The position numbers and the translations under genes were made by a program. Of a DNA stretch of 31,457 bases, positions 9,975 to 18,224 are shown piece by piece. The notes under the pieces are model-generated. The model made no database searches, had not been told where the DNA came from, and worked only from the letters and a program-made list of their open reading frames with translations. Origin of the DNA: CAZJFH01 sp964545205 (GTDB taxonomy: Bacteria > Pseudomonadota > Alphaproteobacteria > Rhodospirillales > Magnetospirillaceae); assembly GCA_964545205.1 (NCBI GenBank), contig CAZJFH010000059.1:1-31457 (forward strand). The letters run 5' to 3'. Within the stretch, counting starts at the first letter, position 1. The number at the start of each line of letters is the position of its first letter.

Positions 9975-10810
9975 TCGTCTCGGGCAAGGCGCGCCTCGCC
10001 GGCGTCCTCGGCTGGCCGGTCAGCCATTCCAGGTCGCCGCGGCTGCACGGCTTCTGGCTCGAGCGCCACGGCATCGACGGCGCCTATCTGCCGCTGCCGG
10101 TGCGGCCCGAGGATTTCGAGCCGGTGCTGCGCGCCCTGCCGCGGATGGGATTCGTCGGCGCCAACGTCACCGTGCCGCACAAGGAGGCGGCGCTGCGCCT
10201 GGTCGACCGCGTCGATCCCCTCGCCGCCCGCATCGGCGCCGTCAACACGATCGTCGTCGCCGCCGACGGCAGCCTCGACGGCCGCAACACCGACGCCTAC
10301 GGCTTCATCGAGAATCTGCGCCAGGGCTGCCCGCGCTGGCGCGCCCCGGCCGGACCGGCGCTGGTGCTGGGGGCCGGCGGCGCCGCGCGCGCCGTCTGCG
10401 TCGCGCTGCAGGACGCCGGCGTGCCGGGCGTGCTGGTGAGCAACCGCAGCCGCCACCGTGCCGAGACGCTGGCCGGCGAACTCGGCGGCGCCATCGAGGT
10501 GGTGCCGTGGGAGGAACGCGCCGCCGGCCTCGCCGACGCCACCCTGGTGGTCAACACGACCTCGCTGGGCATGGAGGGGCAGCCGCCGCTGGAGCTGCGG
10601 CTCGACAAGCTGGCGCCGGAGGCGGTGGTCACCGACCTGGTCTACGCGCCGCTGGAGACGCCGCTGCTGGCGGCGGCGCGGGCCCGCGGCAACGCGGTGG
10701 TCGACGGCCTGGGCATGCTGCTGCATCAGGCGCGGCCCGGCTTCGAGGCCTGGTTCGGCGTCGCCCCGGCGGTCGACGCCGAGCTGCGCGCCTTCGTCCT
10801 CGGGGAGTGA
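9971..10810 (+). CDS. aroE: Shikimate dehydrogenase (NADP+)
   Basis: The 279-residue enzyme reduces 3-dehydroshikimate to shikimate in aromatic amino-acid synthesis. The shikimate site is visible as GWPVSHSRSPRLHGFWL (14-30), NVTVPHKEAA with catalytic Lys71, and RNTDAYGF with Asp108. The NADP-binding loop LGAGGAARAV is at 133-142, followed by NRSRHRAETL, whose Arg residues fit NADP preference. The C-terminal VDGLGMLLHQA is the usual closing signature. ATG 9971 overlaps the maf stop, and coaE begins 5 bases after the aroE stop. Full length and intact. Confidence 0.97.
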   Translation: MIVSGKARLAGVLGWPVSHSRSPRLHGFWLERHGIDGAYLPLPVRPEDFEPVLRALPRMGFVGANVTVPHKEAALRLVDRVDPLAARIGAVNTIVVAADGSLDGRNTDAYGFIENLRQGCPRWRAPAGPALVLGAGGAARAVCVALQDAGVPGVLVSNRSRHRAETLAGELGGAIEVVPWEERAAGLADATLVVNTTSLGMEGQPPLELRLDKLAPEAVVTDLVYAPLETPLLAAARARGNAVVDGLGMLLHQARPGFEAWFGVAPAVDAELRAFVLGE

Positions 10811-10814
10811 CGCG

Positions 10815-11408
10815 ATGCGGGTGCTCGGCCTGACCGGCTCGATCGGCATGGGCAAGAGCACCGCCGCGGCGATGCTGCGCCGGCTCGGCCTGCCGGTCCA
10901 CGATGCCGACGCCACCGTCCACCGCCTGTTCGGCCGCGGCGGCGCCGCGGTGGCGCCGATCGCCGCCGCCTTCCCCGGCGTGGTCAGGGACGGCGCCGTC
11001 GACCGCAAGGCGCTGGGGGCCGTGGTGTTCGGCGATCCGGCGGCGCTGCGCCGCCTGGAGGCGATCGTCCATCCGCTGGTGCGCGCCGCCGAGGGCGAGT
11101 TCCTGCGCCGCGCCCGCCGCCGCCGCGTCCGCCTGGTGGTGCTCGACATCCCGCTGCTCTACGAGACCGGCGGCGCCGGGCGCTGCGACGCCGTCGCCGT
11201 CGTCACCGCGCCGCCCTTCCTGCAGGCCCAGCGGGTGCTGCGCCGGCCGGGCATGACCCCGGAGCGCCTGGCGGCGATCCGCGCCGCCCAGATGCCCGAC
11301 GCCGAGAAGCGGCGCCGCGCCGACTTCGTCATCCCCACCGGACTCGGCCGTCGCCCGACCCTGCGCGCCCTGCTGCTGGTGGCCCGGCGGTTGCGCCGCC
11401 TGCCCTGA
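10815..11408 (+). CDS. coaE: Dephospho-CoA kinase
   Basis: The 197-residue kinase catalyses the last step of coenzyme A synthesis. The Walker A loop GSIGMGKST is at 8-16, the substrate-binding segment HDADATVHRLF at about 33-43, and the lid/CoA region VVLDIPLLYETG further on. The Arg-rich C-terminus (LLVARRLRRLP) is somewhat shorter than in E. coli. It follows aroE by 4 bases in the ppsR-maf-aroE-coaE-dnaQ run. The start ATG 10815 has a GGGGAG ribosome site that lies over the aroE stop. Confidence 0.96.
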   Translation: MRVLGLTGSIGMGKSTAAAMLRRLGLPVHDADATVHRLFGRGGAAVAPIAAAFPGVVRDGAVDRKALGAVVFGDPAALRRLEAIVHPLVRAAEGEFLRRARRRRVRLVVLDIPLLYETGGAGRCDAVAVVTAPPFLQAQRVLRRPGMTPERLAAIRAAQMPDAEKRRRADFVIPTGLGRRPTLRALLLVARRLRRLP

Positions 11409-11446
11409 ACGCGGTATCACTTCCGTGGAGACCACGGGGGGCCGCG

Positions 11447-12148
11447 ATGCGCGAAATCGTTCTCGACACCGAGACCACCGGCCTCGATCCGGCCGACGGC
11501 CACCGGCTGGTCGAGATCGGCTGCGTCGAGCTGGTCAACCACCTCGCCACCGGGCAGACCTTCCACACGTACCTCAACCCCGAGCGCGACGTGCCGGTCG
11601 AGGCCGCGAACGTCCACGGCCTGACCGCCGAGTTCCTGGCGGACAAGCCGGTCTTCGCCGAGGTGGTGGCCGACTTCCTGGCCTTCCTCGGCGACGCGCC
11701 GCTGGTCATCCACAACGCCGAGTTCGACCTGAAATTCCTCAATGCCGAGCTGAAGCGGCTGGGCTTCCAGGCGCTGCCGTCGTCGCGCGCCGTCGACACG
11801 CTGACGATCGCCCGCCAGCGCTTCCCCGGCGCCCAGGCGACGCTCGACGCCTTGTGCCGGCGCTTCGGGATCGACAATTCCAGCCGCACCAAGCACGGCG
11901 CGCTGCTCGACTCCGAACTGCTGGCCGAGGTCTATCTCGAACTGGCCGGCGGCCGCCAGCCGGGGCTGGGGCTGGGCCTGGCGAAGACCGGCGCCGGCGC
12001 GCGCTCGACGGTCGCCGTGCGGCGCGAGCCGCGGGCCGCGCGGCCGCACGCCGCCAGTCCCGAGGAACTGGCGGCGCACGAGGCTTTCGTCGCGAAGCTG
12101 AAGAACCCGCTGTGGCGGGCGGCCGAAGCCGATCAGGCGGTGGCCTGA
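11447..12148 (+). CDS. dnaQ: DNA polymerase III epsilon subunit (proofreading 3'-5' exonuclease)
   Basis: The 233-residue proofreading subunit has all three DEDDh exonuclease motifs: ExoI VLDTETTGLD with D7 and E9, ExoII VIHNAEFDLKFLN with D94, and ExoIII KHGALLDSE with H150 and D155. The C-terminal part (about 175-233) is the flexible polymerase-alpha-binding tail. The gene is 38 bases downstream of coaE and closes the origin-proximal operon. Its last 16 bases overlap the 3' end of secB on the other strand, so the two convergent transcripts must overlap. Confidence 0.97.
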   Translation: MREIVLDTETTGLDPADGHRLVEIGCVELVNHLATGQTFHTYLNPERDVPVEAANVHGLTAEFLADKPVFAEVVADFLAFLGDAPLVIHNAEFDLKFLNAELKRLGFQALPSSRAVDTLTIARQRFPGAQATLDALCRRFGIDNSSRTKHGALLDSELLAEVYLELAGGRQPGLGLGLAKTGAGARSTVAVRREPRAARPHAASPEELAAHEAFVAKLKNPLWRAAEADQAVA

Positions 12149-12621
12149 CCCGAATCCTGCTGGGCGGCCTGGGCCTGCTCCATGCGCTGGCGGTAGAGCG
12201 CCATGAAATCGACCGGCTGCATCATCAGCGGCGGGAAGCCGCCGTCGCGGGTCATCTCGGCGATGATGTTGCGGGCGAACGGGAACAGCAGGCGCGGGCA
12301 CTCGATCAGCAGCACCGGCTGGACGTGCTCGGCCGGGATGTTCTGCAGCGTGAACACGCCGCCATAGGCGAGCTCGAGGATGAACGCCTTCTTGCCGTTG
12401 GCGGTGGCGTCGACGGTAATGCGCAGCACCACCTCGTAGACGCCCTCGTTGAGCTTGGTGGCGTCGATGTCGATGCCGATCGGGATCTCGGGCTGGCCGC
12501 GCAGCTCGCCGTAGATGGCCGGCGCGTTCGGAACCTCGAACGACAGGTCCTTGATGTACTGGCCGTTGACGGCGAGGGACTGGCCCTGCGCCGCCTGGTT
12601 CTGCGGTTCGGTGTCGGACAT
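12133..12621 (-). CDS. secB: Protein-export chaperone SecB
   Basis: The 162-residue tetrameric chaperone keeps preproteins unfolded and hands them to SecA. The alphaproteobacterial-type core is clear: YIKDLSFEVPNAPAIY (22-37), the beta strand VYEVVLRITVDA, ILELAYGGVFTL, and the conserved LLIECPRLLFPFARNIIAEM (105-124), followed by GGFPPLMMQPVDF. The N- and C-terminal tails are Gln/Ala-rich and disordered. The start at 12621 has a purine-rich AAGGAG site about 6 bases upstream. fxsA lies 59 bases upstream on the same strand, so the two may be cotranscribed. Confidence 0.97.
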   Translation of the reverse strand: MSDTEPQNQAAQGQSLAVNGQYIKDLSFEVPNAPAIYGELRGQPEIPIGIDIDATKLNEGVYEVVLRITVDATANGKKAFILELAYGGVFTLQNIPAEHVQPVLLIECPRLLFPFARNIIAEMTRDGGFPPLMMQPVDFMALYRQRMEQAQAAQQDSGQATA

Positions 12622-12680
12622 GGGCGATCTCCTTGTGAGCCGGGAACCGCTAGCACGGAACGCCCGCGCGGACAACCGGC

Positions 12681-13151
12681 CTATGGGCGGCGGGGCGGAT
12701 CGAGCGGGTCGAGGTCGTCCTCGACCTCGTGGTAGTCGACGTCTATGACCCGCGGCCGATCGGGATGGGGCCGCCGCGCCCCGGCGCGGGCGCCGGCGAC
12801 GACGACGCGCCGCGCCAGCAGCGCCGCCAGTCCGGCGCGCACCGGCGGCAGCAGCAGCACCAGCGCCAGCACGTCGCTCAGGAAACCGGGCAGCAGCAGC
12901 AGCGCGCCGACCGGAAGCAGCCACACGCCGCGCAGGATCTGCTCGACCGGCGCCTCGCCGCGCTCGATCGCCTGGCGGGCGCGCGCCAGGGTCTGCAGGC
13001 CCTGGTAGCGCCACAGCGCCAGGCCGAGGACTCCGGCGAGGATCGCCGCGCCGATGGTGGCGAGCACGCCGATTTCCTGCGCCACCTCGACGAAAATCGC
13101 CACCTCGGCCAGCGGCAGTGCTATGATCGCGAGAACGATTACCCAGGCCAT
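12681..13151 (-). CDS. fxsA: FxsA family membrane protein
   Basis: The 156-residue membrane protein has hydrophobic segments at about 3-22, 26-48 and 75-105. The FxsA pattern is seen in LPLAEVAIFVEVAQEIG and the central RYQGLQTLARARQAIERGE loop, then GVWLLPVGALLLLPGFLSD. The C-terminal tail is a charged cytoplasmic stretch ending in DLDPLDPPRRP. E. coli FxsA, when overproduced, relieves exclusion of phage T7 by the F plasmid; the normal role is unknown. It is divergent from the Tim44 gene (144-base gap) and lies upstream of secB. Confidence 0.9.
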   Translation of the reverse strand: MAWVIVLAIIALPLAEVAIFVEVAQEIGVLATIGAAILAGVLGLALWRYQGLQTLARARQAIERGEAPVEQILRGVWLLPVGALLLLPGFLSDVLALVLLLPPVRAGLAALLARRVVVAGARAGARRPHPDRPRVIDVDYHEVEDDLDPLDPPRRP

Positions 13152-13295
13152 GCTTGCCCTTTTCCGGTCTACCCCTTATTTACAGGCGATGGGGCCGGGA
13201 TGCCGGCGCCCGGCCCTGCAGCGAACGGCGCGCGACGCCGTGCCTGATCACATCCGAAGCCGGAGCCCGCGGGCGGCTTCCGGAAAGTGGGGATC

Positions 13296-13982
13296 ATGAA
13301 CGACGGTTTTCAGTTTATCGACATAATTTTCTTCGCCATGGTCGCGGCCTTCCTGGTTCTGCGCCTGCGCAGCGTCCTCGGCCGGCGCACCGGCCACGAG
13401 CGACCGCGCGAGAGCTGGTCACGCGGCGGCGAGACCGGGCCGACCACCGGCGACAACGTCATCGAGCTGCCCGAGCGGCGGCGGTCGATCCCCGAGGGGC
13501 TGCCCGACAAGTACACCGGCACGCCGTTGGCCGCCGGGCTGGGCAAGATCCGCATGAGCGATCCCGAATTCGACCCCGACGGCTTCCTGCAGGGCGCCCG
13601 CGTCGCGTTCGAGATGGTCGTCGGCGCCTTCGCCGCCGGCGACGCCAAGGCGTTGCGCCCCCTGCTCGACGACGAGGTCTACGGCCACTTCTCGCGCGCC
13701 ATCGAAGAGCGGATGGCCGCCGGCGAGACCCAGGAGACCGAGCTGGTGGGGATCAAGTCGGCCGAGATCGCCGATGCCCGCATGGAGGGCCGCACCGCCC
13801 TGGTGACGGTGAAGTTCGTCTCGGAGCAGGTCAACGCCACCCGCGACGCCGAGGGCAAGGTCGTCGAAGGCGATCCCAACCGCATCGCCGAGGTCGTCGA
13901 CATCTGGACCTTCGCCCGCGACACCTCCTCGCGCGATCCCAACTGGGCCCTGGCGGCGACGCACAGCCCCGAAGACGCCTGA
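13296..13982 (+). CDS. Tim44 / TimA domain-containing protein
   Basis: This 228-residue protein has one N-terminal membrane segment (FIDIIFFAMVAAFLVLRLRS, 5-24), a disordered charged linker (25-75) and a C-terminal Tim44-like alpha/beta domain starting near FDPDGFLQGARVAFEMVVGA. In mitochondria Tim44 tethers Hsp70 to the import pore; in bacteria the homologue (TimA) is an inner-membrane protein of uncertain role. ATG 13296 is preferred over GTG 13287 because it is followed directly by the usual short N-terminus and a GTGGGGA site precedes it. It neighbours secB and mltA as is common in alphaproteobacteria. Confidence 0.92.
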   Translation: MNDGFQFIDIIFFAMVAAFLVLRLRSVLGRRTGHERPRESWSRGGETGPTTGDNVIELPERRRSIPEGLPDKYTGTPLAAGLGKIRMSDPEFDPDGFLQGARVAFEMVVGAFAAGDAKALRPLLDDEVYGHFSRAIEERMAAGETQETELVGIKSAEIADARMEGRTALVTVKFVSEQVNATRDAEGKVVEGDPNRIAEVVDIWTFARDTSSRDPNWALAATHSPEDA

Positions 13983-14017
13983 GGGTCCGCCCCGTGGCCC
14001 CGTCGCTGAACGACCGC

Positions 14018-14039
14018 GACCCCCGCGCAAGCGGGGGTC
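14018..14039. terminator. GC-rich perfect hairpin after the Tim44 gene
   Basis: GACCCCCGC pairs with GCGGGGGTC (9 perfect base pairs) around a GCAA tetraloop, 35 bases after the Tim44 stop. No T-run follows, so it is either a weak intrinsic terminator or a dispersed palindromic repeat; the latter is common in this class. Confidence 0.45.
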
Positions 14040-14065
14040 TGCGTTTGGAGTCACCCTGTGGACCC

Positions 14066-14173
14066 GTCATGGCCGGGCGTGTCCCGGCCATCCACGTGGC
14101 GCCTTCCGAGCAACGACCGACATGATGAACCGGCGGATGGAGATGGATGCCCGGGTCAAGCCCGGGCATGACG
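14066..14173. repeat. Inverted pair of REP-like palindromes (REPIN/BIME-like) between the Tim44 gene and mltA
   Basis: Unit 1 (from 14066) contains a 9-base-pair stem ATGGCCGGG/CCCGGCCAT (14069-14077 with 14083-14091), preceded by CGTC and followed by CCACG. Unit 2 is the same motif on the opposite strand, with stem ATGCCCGGG/CCCGGGCAT (14147-14155 with 14161-14169). Read in the same orientation, both have the frame GTCATG - hairpin - CATCCA. Two oppositely oriented REP units form a REPIN. Unit 2 lies inside the 5' end of mltA. Confidence 0.7.
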
Positions 14174-15402
14174 AGAAGGAAAAAGCCTTCGCGGCCGTAG
14201 CGCGCAGGCTTTCGGCCGCCGCCGTCCTCGGCGCGGCGCTGCTCGTCGGATCGTGCGCCGAGCCGCCGACCGATCGCCTGACGCTGACGCCGGTCGCCTT
14301 CACCGACCTACCCGGCTGGCGGGACGACGCCGTCGCCGAGGCGCTGCCGGCGCTCCTGCGCTCCTGCGCCCTGCTCGCCAACCGCGCCCCCGACCGCGCC
14401 GTCGGGCGCGACGGCGTCGGCGGCACGGTGGCCGACTGGCTGCCGGCCTGCGGCGCCGCGCGGCGGGTGCCGGCCGGCGACGACCAGGCGGCGCGCGCCT
14501 ATTTCGAGACCTGGTTCCAGCCCTATGCCGCCGGCAGCGACGGCCTGTTCACCGGCTATTACGAATCCGAGCTCAACGGCGCGCTCGAACCCGACGCCCG
14601 CTACCGCTACCCGATCCATGGCCGCCCGGCCGACCTGGTCACCGTCGACCTCGACGCCTTCCTGCCCGACGCCAAGCTGCCCGACCTGGTCGGGCGCGTC
14701 GCCGGCGGCAAGGTGGTGCCCTATCCGCGCCGCGCCGAGATCGACGGCGGCGCCCTGGGCGCGGCGGCGCCGGTCGTCGCCTGGGCCGACGATCCCGTCG
14801 ACGTGCTGCTGCTGCACATCCAGGGCTCGGGCCGGCTCAACCTGCCCGACGGCCGCACGCTGCGCGTCGGCTACGCCGCCAGCAACGGCCACAAGTTCGT
14901 CGGCATCACCCGCACCCTGCTCGACCACGGCAAGCTGGGGCGCAACCAGGCGACGATGCAGGACACCGCCGCCTGGCTGCGCGCCAACCCCGAGCAGGCG
15001 GCGGCGCTGATCCAGGAGAATCCGCGCTACATCTTCTTCCGCCTGTTCGAGGGCGACGGCCCGCTCGGCGCCCAGGGCGTGCCCCTGACGCCGCTGCGCA
15101 GCATGGCGGTCGACCCGGCGCACGTGCCGCTGGGCGTGCCGCTGTGGCTCGACACCAGGGACCCCGACGGCAGGCCGCTGCGCCGGCTGATGCTGGCCCA
15201 GGACACCGGCAGCGCCATCAAGGGCCCGGTGCGCGGCGACTTCTTCTGGGGCCACGGCGACGAGGCGTTCCACAACGCCGGCCGCATGAAGAGCCGCGGC
15301 ACCTACTACCTGCTGCTGCCGGCGGCCAAGGCCAGCCGCCTGGCCCAGACCGACGGCGGGCTTGCCTCGGCGGCCGCGGCTCGGCAATCTGTGGCGCGAT
15401 AA
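14122..15402 (+). CDS. mltA: MltA family membrane-bound lytic murein transglycosylase (lipoprotein)
   Basis: The 426-residue peptidoglycan-cleaving enzyme would act in the periplasm, anchored in the outer membrane. A signal peptide (ARRLSAAAVLGAALLVGS) leads to a lipobox Cys45. The MltA core includes GLFTGYYESELNGAL, LLHIQGSGRLNLPDG and the 3D-domain VPLGVPLWLDT, then AQDTGSAIKGPVRGDFFWG, where the catalytic Asp lies in GDFFWG. The start is ambiguous: in-frame ATGs occur at 14122, 14125, 14137 and 14143, none has a good ribosome site, and no later start codon precedes the signal peptide. All four lie within or beside a REP-like repeat, so the first 20-odd residues (containing DARVKPGHDE) are repeat-encoded. 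Confidence 0.93.
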   Translation: MMNRRMEMDARVKPGHDEKEKAFAAVARRLSAAAVLGAALLVGSCAEPPTDRLTLTPVAFTDLPGWRDDAVAEALPALLRSCALLANRAPDRAVGRDGVGGTVADWLPACGAARRVPAGDDQAARAYFETWFQPYAAGSDGLFTGYYESELNGALEPDARYRYPIHGRPADLVTVDLDAFLPDAKLPDLVGRVAGGKVVPYPRRAEIDGGALGAAAPVVAWADDPVDVLLLHIQGSGRLNLPDGRTLRVGYAASNGHKFVGITRTLLDHGKLGRNQATMQDTAAWLRANPEQAAALIQENPRYIFFRLFEGDGPLGAQGVPLTPLRSMAVDPAHVPLGVPLWLDTRDPDGRPLRRLMLAQDTGSAIKGPVRGDFFWGHGDEAFHNAGRMKSRGTYYLLLPAAKASRLAQTDGGLASAAAARQSVAR

Positions 15403-15430
15403 TGGTCATACCATCCGGCGGAACCCAATC

Positions 15431-16210
15431 ATGAGCGCCCCTGCCCCCGCGAAGAAACCGCGCGTCGCCCTGTTCGTCACCTGCCTCGTCGACCTGTTCC
15501 GCCCGACCGTCGGCTTCGCCGCGGTCAAGCTGCTCGAGGACGCCGGCTGCATCGTCGAGGTGCCGCGCGACCAGACCTGCTGCGGCCAGCCGGCCTACAA
15601 TTCCGGCGACCGCGCCGACGCCGCCGCGATCGCGCGGCGCAACGTGCGGATGCTCGGGCATTACGACTACGTCGTGCTGCCGTCGGGCAGCTGCGCCGCG
15701 ATGATCAGCCGGCACTACCCGGCGCTGCTGGCCGACGACCCCGAGCTGGCGCCGCAGGCCGACCGCCTGGCCGGGCGCACCTACGAGCTGACCGCGTTCC
15801 TCGCGGACGTGATGAAGGTCGAGACGGTCGCGGCGCGCTACGACGGCAAGGCGGCCTACCACGATTCCTGCTCGGGACTGCGCGAGCTCGGCGTCAGGGC
15901 CCAGCCGCGCAGGCTGCTGGACTCGGTCGACGGCCTCGAGGTCGTCGAGCTGGCGCGGCCCGAGGAGTGCTGCGGCTTCGGCGGCACCTTCTGCGTCAAG
16001 TATCCCGACATCTCGGGCCGCATGGTCGCCGACAAGGTCGAGGACGTGCTGGCCACCGGCGCCGACACGCTGCTGGCCGGCGACCTCGGCTGCCTGATGA
16101 ACATGGCCGGCAAGCTCGAACGCATGGGCAAGGACGTCAAGGTCCGCCACGTCGCCGAGGTCCTGGCCGGGGTCGAAGCGCCGCCGATCGGTGGTCGCAA
16201 GGAGGGCTGA
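15431..16210 (+). CDS. lutA: L-lactate utilisation protein LutA (CCG-domain (Fe-S) subunit)
   Basis: The 259-residue protein carries two cysteine-rich CCG domains: QTCCGQPAYNSG (about 52-63) and EECCGFGGTFCVKYPDISG (about 183-201), with HDSCSGLRELG between them. LutABC is a cytoplasmic iron-sulfur complex that oxidises L-lactate to pyruvate in Bacillus and many other bacteria (YkgEFG in E. coli). The start at ATG 15431 gives the normal short N-terminus before RVALFVTCLVDLFRP. It is 28 bases after mltA and 3 bases before lutB, so it opens the cassette or reads on from mltA. No lactate permease or LutR-type regulator is adjacent. Confidence 0.93.
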   Translation: MSAPAPAKKPRVALFVTCLVDLFRPTVGFAAVKLLEDAGCIVEVPRDQTCCGQPAYNSGDRADAAAIARRNVRMLGHYDYVVLPSGSCAAMISRHYPALLADDPELAPQADRLAGRTYELTAFLADVMKVETVAARYDGKAAYHDSCSGLRELGVRAQPRRLLDSVDGLEVVELARPEECCGFGGTFCVKYPDISGRMVADKVEDVLATGADTLLAGDLGCLMNMAGKLERMGKDVKVRHVAEVLAGVEAPPIGGRKEG

Positions 16211-16213
16211 ACC

Positions 16214-17635
16214 ATGCACCCGACCAGCCATGCCTTTCGCGAAAATTCCCGCCGCGCCGTCGCCGATGGCGGCCTGCAGGCGGCGCTGGTCAAGCTGAAG
16301 GCCGGCTTCCGCGCCAAGCGGGGCACCGCCGTCGACCGGCTGCCCGAGTTCGACGCGCTGCGCGACCAGGCGCGCGACCTCAAGAACCACGTTCTGGAGA
16401 ACCTGGACGTCTATCTGGAGGCCTTCGAGCGCAAGGTGGTCGCGGCCGGCGGCAAGGTGCACTGGTGCCGCGACGGCGAGGAGGCGCGGCGCACGGTCCT
16501 GGAGATCTGCAAGGCCGCCGGCGCGCGCACGGTGACCAAGGGCAAGTCGATGGTCGCCGAGGAGATCGGGCTCAACCCCTATCTCGAGACCAACGGAATC
16601 GAGCCGATCGAGACCGATCTCGGCGAATACATCATCCAGCTCCGCGACGAGCCGCCCAGCCACATCATCGCCCCGGCCAGCCATCTCTCGAAGGAAGACG
16701 TCGCCGCCGCCTTCGAGAAGCGCCACCAGGAGCTGCCCAAGGGCCGGCCGCTGGACGAGCCGCGCGCGCTGCTCGACGAGGCGCGCCAGGTGCTGCGCGA
16801 GCGCTTCCTGGCCGCCGACGTCGGCATCACCGGCGCCAACTTCCTGATCGCCGAGACCGGCTCGACGATCATCGTCACCAACGAGGGCAACGGCGACCTG
16901 ACCCAGCTGCTGCCGCGCGTCCATGTCGTGCTGACCGGCATCGAGAAGGTGGTGCCGACGCTCGAGGACGCGACCTTGATGCTGCGGCTGCTGGCGCGCT
17001 CGGCGACCGGCCAGGAGTTCTCGGCCTACACCACCTTCTCGACCGGCCCGCGCCGCGCCGAGGACGCCGACGGGCCCGAGGAGTTCCACGTCGTCCTGCT
17101 CGACAACGGCCGCTCGGGCATGCTCGGCGGCGAGTTCCAGGACATGCTGCGCTGCATCCGCTGCGCCGCCTGCATCAACCACTGCCCGATCTACGGCGCC
17201 GTCGGCGGCCACGCCTACGGCTGGGTCTATCCCGGGCCGATGGGCTCGGTGATCACCCCGGCGCTGGTCGGCCTCGAGGAGGCCCGGCACCTGCCCAACG
17301 CCTCGACCTTCTGCGGCCGCTGCGAGGCGGTGTGCCCGATGCGCATCCCGCTGCCCAAGATGCTGCGCCACTGGCGCGAGCGCGAATACGAGCGCCACCT
17401 GCAGCCGCCGCGCGACCGCCGCGGCCTCAGGATCTGGGCCTGGATGGCGCAGCGCCCCGGCCTCTACCGCCTCGTCGCCGGCACCGGCGCCCGGGTGATG
17501 GCGGCGGTCGCCGGCAAGCGCGGCGCCCTGGCCAAGTGGCCGCTGGCCCGCGGCTGGACCGATCAGCGCGACCTGCCGGTGCCCGAGGGCCGCACCTTCA
17601 TGAGCCAGTGGAACGCCGGCAAACGACGACCGTGA
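16214..17635 (+). CDS. lutB: L-lactate utilisation iron-sulfur protein LutB
   Basis: The 473-residue subunit has an N-terminal LUD/DUF162-type domain (about 70-300; AETGSTIIVTNEGNGDL is typical). Two four-cysteine clusters follow for [4Fe-4S] centres: CIRCAACINHCPIY (about 312-325) and CGRCEAVCPMRIPLPK (about 364-379). The C-terminal DUF3390-like tail contains MAQRPGLYRL and ends in TFMSQWNAGKRRP. Length and cysteines match the family, so it should be functional. It starts 3 bases after lutA. An 85-base gap separates it from the next gene, a small membrane protein, which splits it from lutC. Confidence 0.95.
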   Translation: MHPTSHAFRENSRRAVADGGLQAALVKLKAGFRAKRGTAVDRLPEFDALRDQARDLKNHVLENLDVYLEAFERKVVAAGGKVHWCRDGEEARRTVLEICKAAGARTVTKGKSMVAEEIGLNPYLETNGIEPIETDLGEYIIQLRDEPPSHIIAPASHLSKEDVAAAFEKRHQELPKGRPLDEPRALLDEARQVLRERFLAADVGITGANFLIAETGSTIIVTNEGNGDLTQLLPRVHVVLTGIEKVVPTLEDATLMLRLLARSATGQEFSAYTTFSTGPRRAEDADGPEEFHVVLLDNGRSGMLGGEFQDMLRCIRCAACINHCPIYGAVGGHAYGWVYPGPMGSVITPALVGLEEARHLPNASTFCGRCEAVCPMRIPLPKMLRHWREREYERHLQPPRDRRGLRIWAWMAQRPGLYRLVAGTGARVMAAVAGKRGALAKWPLARGWTDQRDLPVPEGRTFMSQWNAGKRRP

Positions 17636-17720
17636 GGCGGGCGATGGCGGACGCGGGATACGCGAAAGGCAAGCGTCCCGGCAGCGCGGGCATCGACCGT
17701 GCTGGTCGGAGAACGGCGTG

Positions 17721-18224
17721 ATGCCGCCCAAGCCCGACCCCCGCCAGGACCAGGCGCTGCACGAGGCGTTGCGCATCGCCATCCTCGCCGGCCGCGTCGA
17801 GCTCGCGACCGACGGCCTGCACCTGCACAAGCCGACCTCGCCGGTCTACGTCGCCTGGGACCATCTCGGGCCGCTGCTCGCGCTGATGCTGTTCAGCCTG
17901 CTGGTGCTGCTGTTCCAGGGTCTCGGCTGGGGCATCGCCGCGATGACGGTGGCGATCCTGGTCTACATCTTCGGCATGCGCTGGTGGGTCGGGCAGCAGG
18001 TCCACCGGCGGACACTGGACGCCATGCTGCGGAATGCCTACAACTGGACTCTGGTGTGGGAGTTCGGCGGCGTCGCGCTGATCCGCCGCGGCGACGCGGT
18101 GCCCTGCGTGGCCCCGAAGGGCGACTGGCGGGCCTTCGCCCGGCGGCTGACCGACCTTTCCTTCCCGATGCCCGACGACGAAGACGAAGCCGCCCCGGCG
18201 GCAAAGGAGCCTCCAAGCCCATGA
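17721..18224 (+). CDS. Two-pass membrane protein of unknown function within the lut cassette
   Basis: I do not recognise a family. The 167-residue protein has a soluble N-terminus (1-48), two adjacent hydrophobic segments (about 51-67 and 69-87; LALMLFSLLVLLF and AAMTVAILVYIFG), then a basic/aromatic stretch RWWVGQQVHRRTL and a C-terminal cytoplasmic domain of about 60 residues ending in an acidic, Ala/Pro tail (DDEDEAAPAAKEPPSP). ATG 17721 has a GGAGA site 9 bases upstream; a GTG directly before it is a weaker alternative. Its stop overlaps the lutC start (ATGA), so it is translationally coupled to lutC. The context suggests a membrane anchor or partner for the Lut complex, but nothing in the sequence proves it. 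Confidence 0.8.
   Translation: MPPKPDPRQDQALHEALRIAILAGRVELATDGLHLHKPTSPVYVAWDHLGPLLALMLFSLLVLLFQGLGWGIAAMTVAILVYIFGMRWWVGQQVHRRTLDAMLRNAYNWTLVWEFGGVALIRRGDAVPCVAPKGDWRAFARRLTDLSFPMPDDEDEAAPAAKEPPSP

Noticed and set aside
14089..14098. CACGTG at the edge of a REP unit as another parS
   Set aside because: The surrounding bases do not match the parS arms (no GTTTC/GAAAC).
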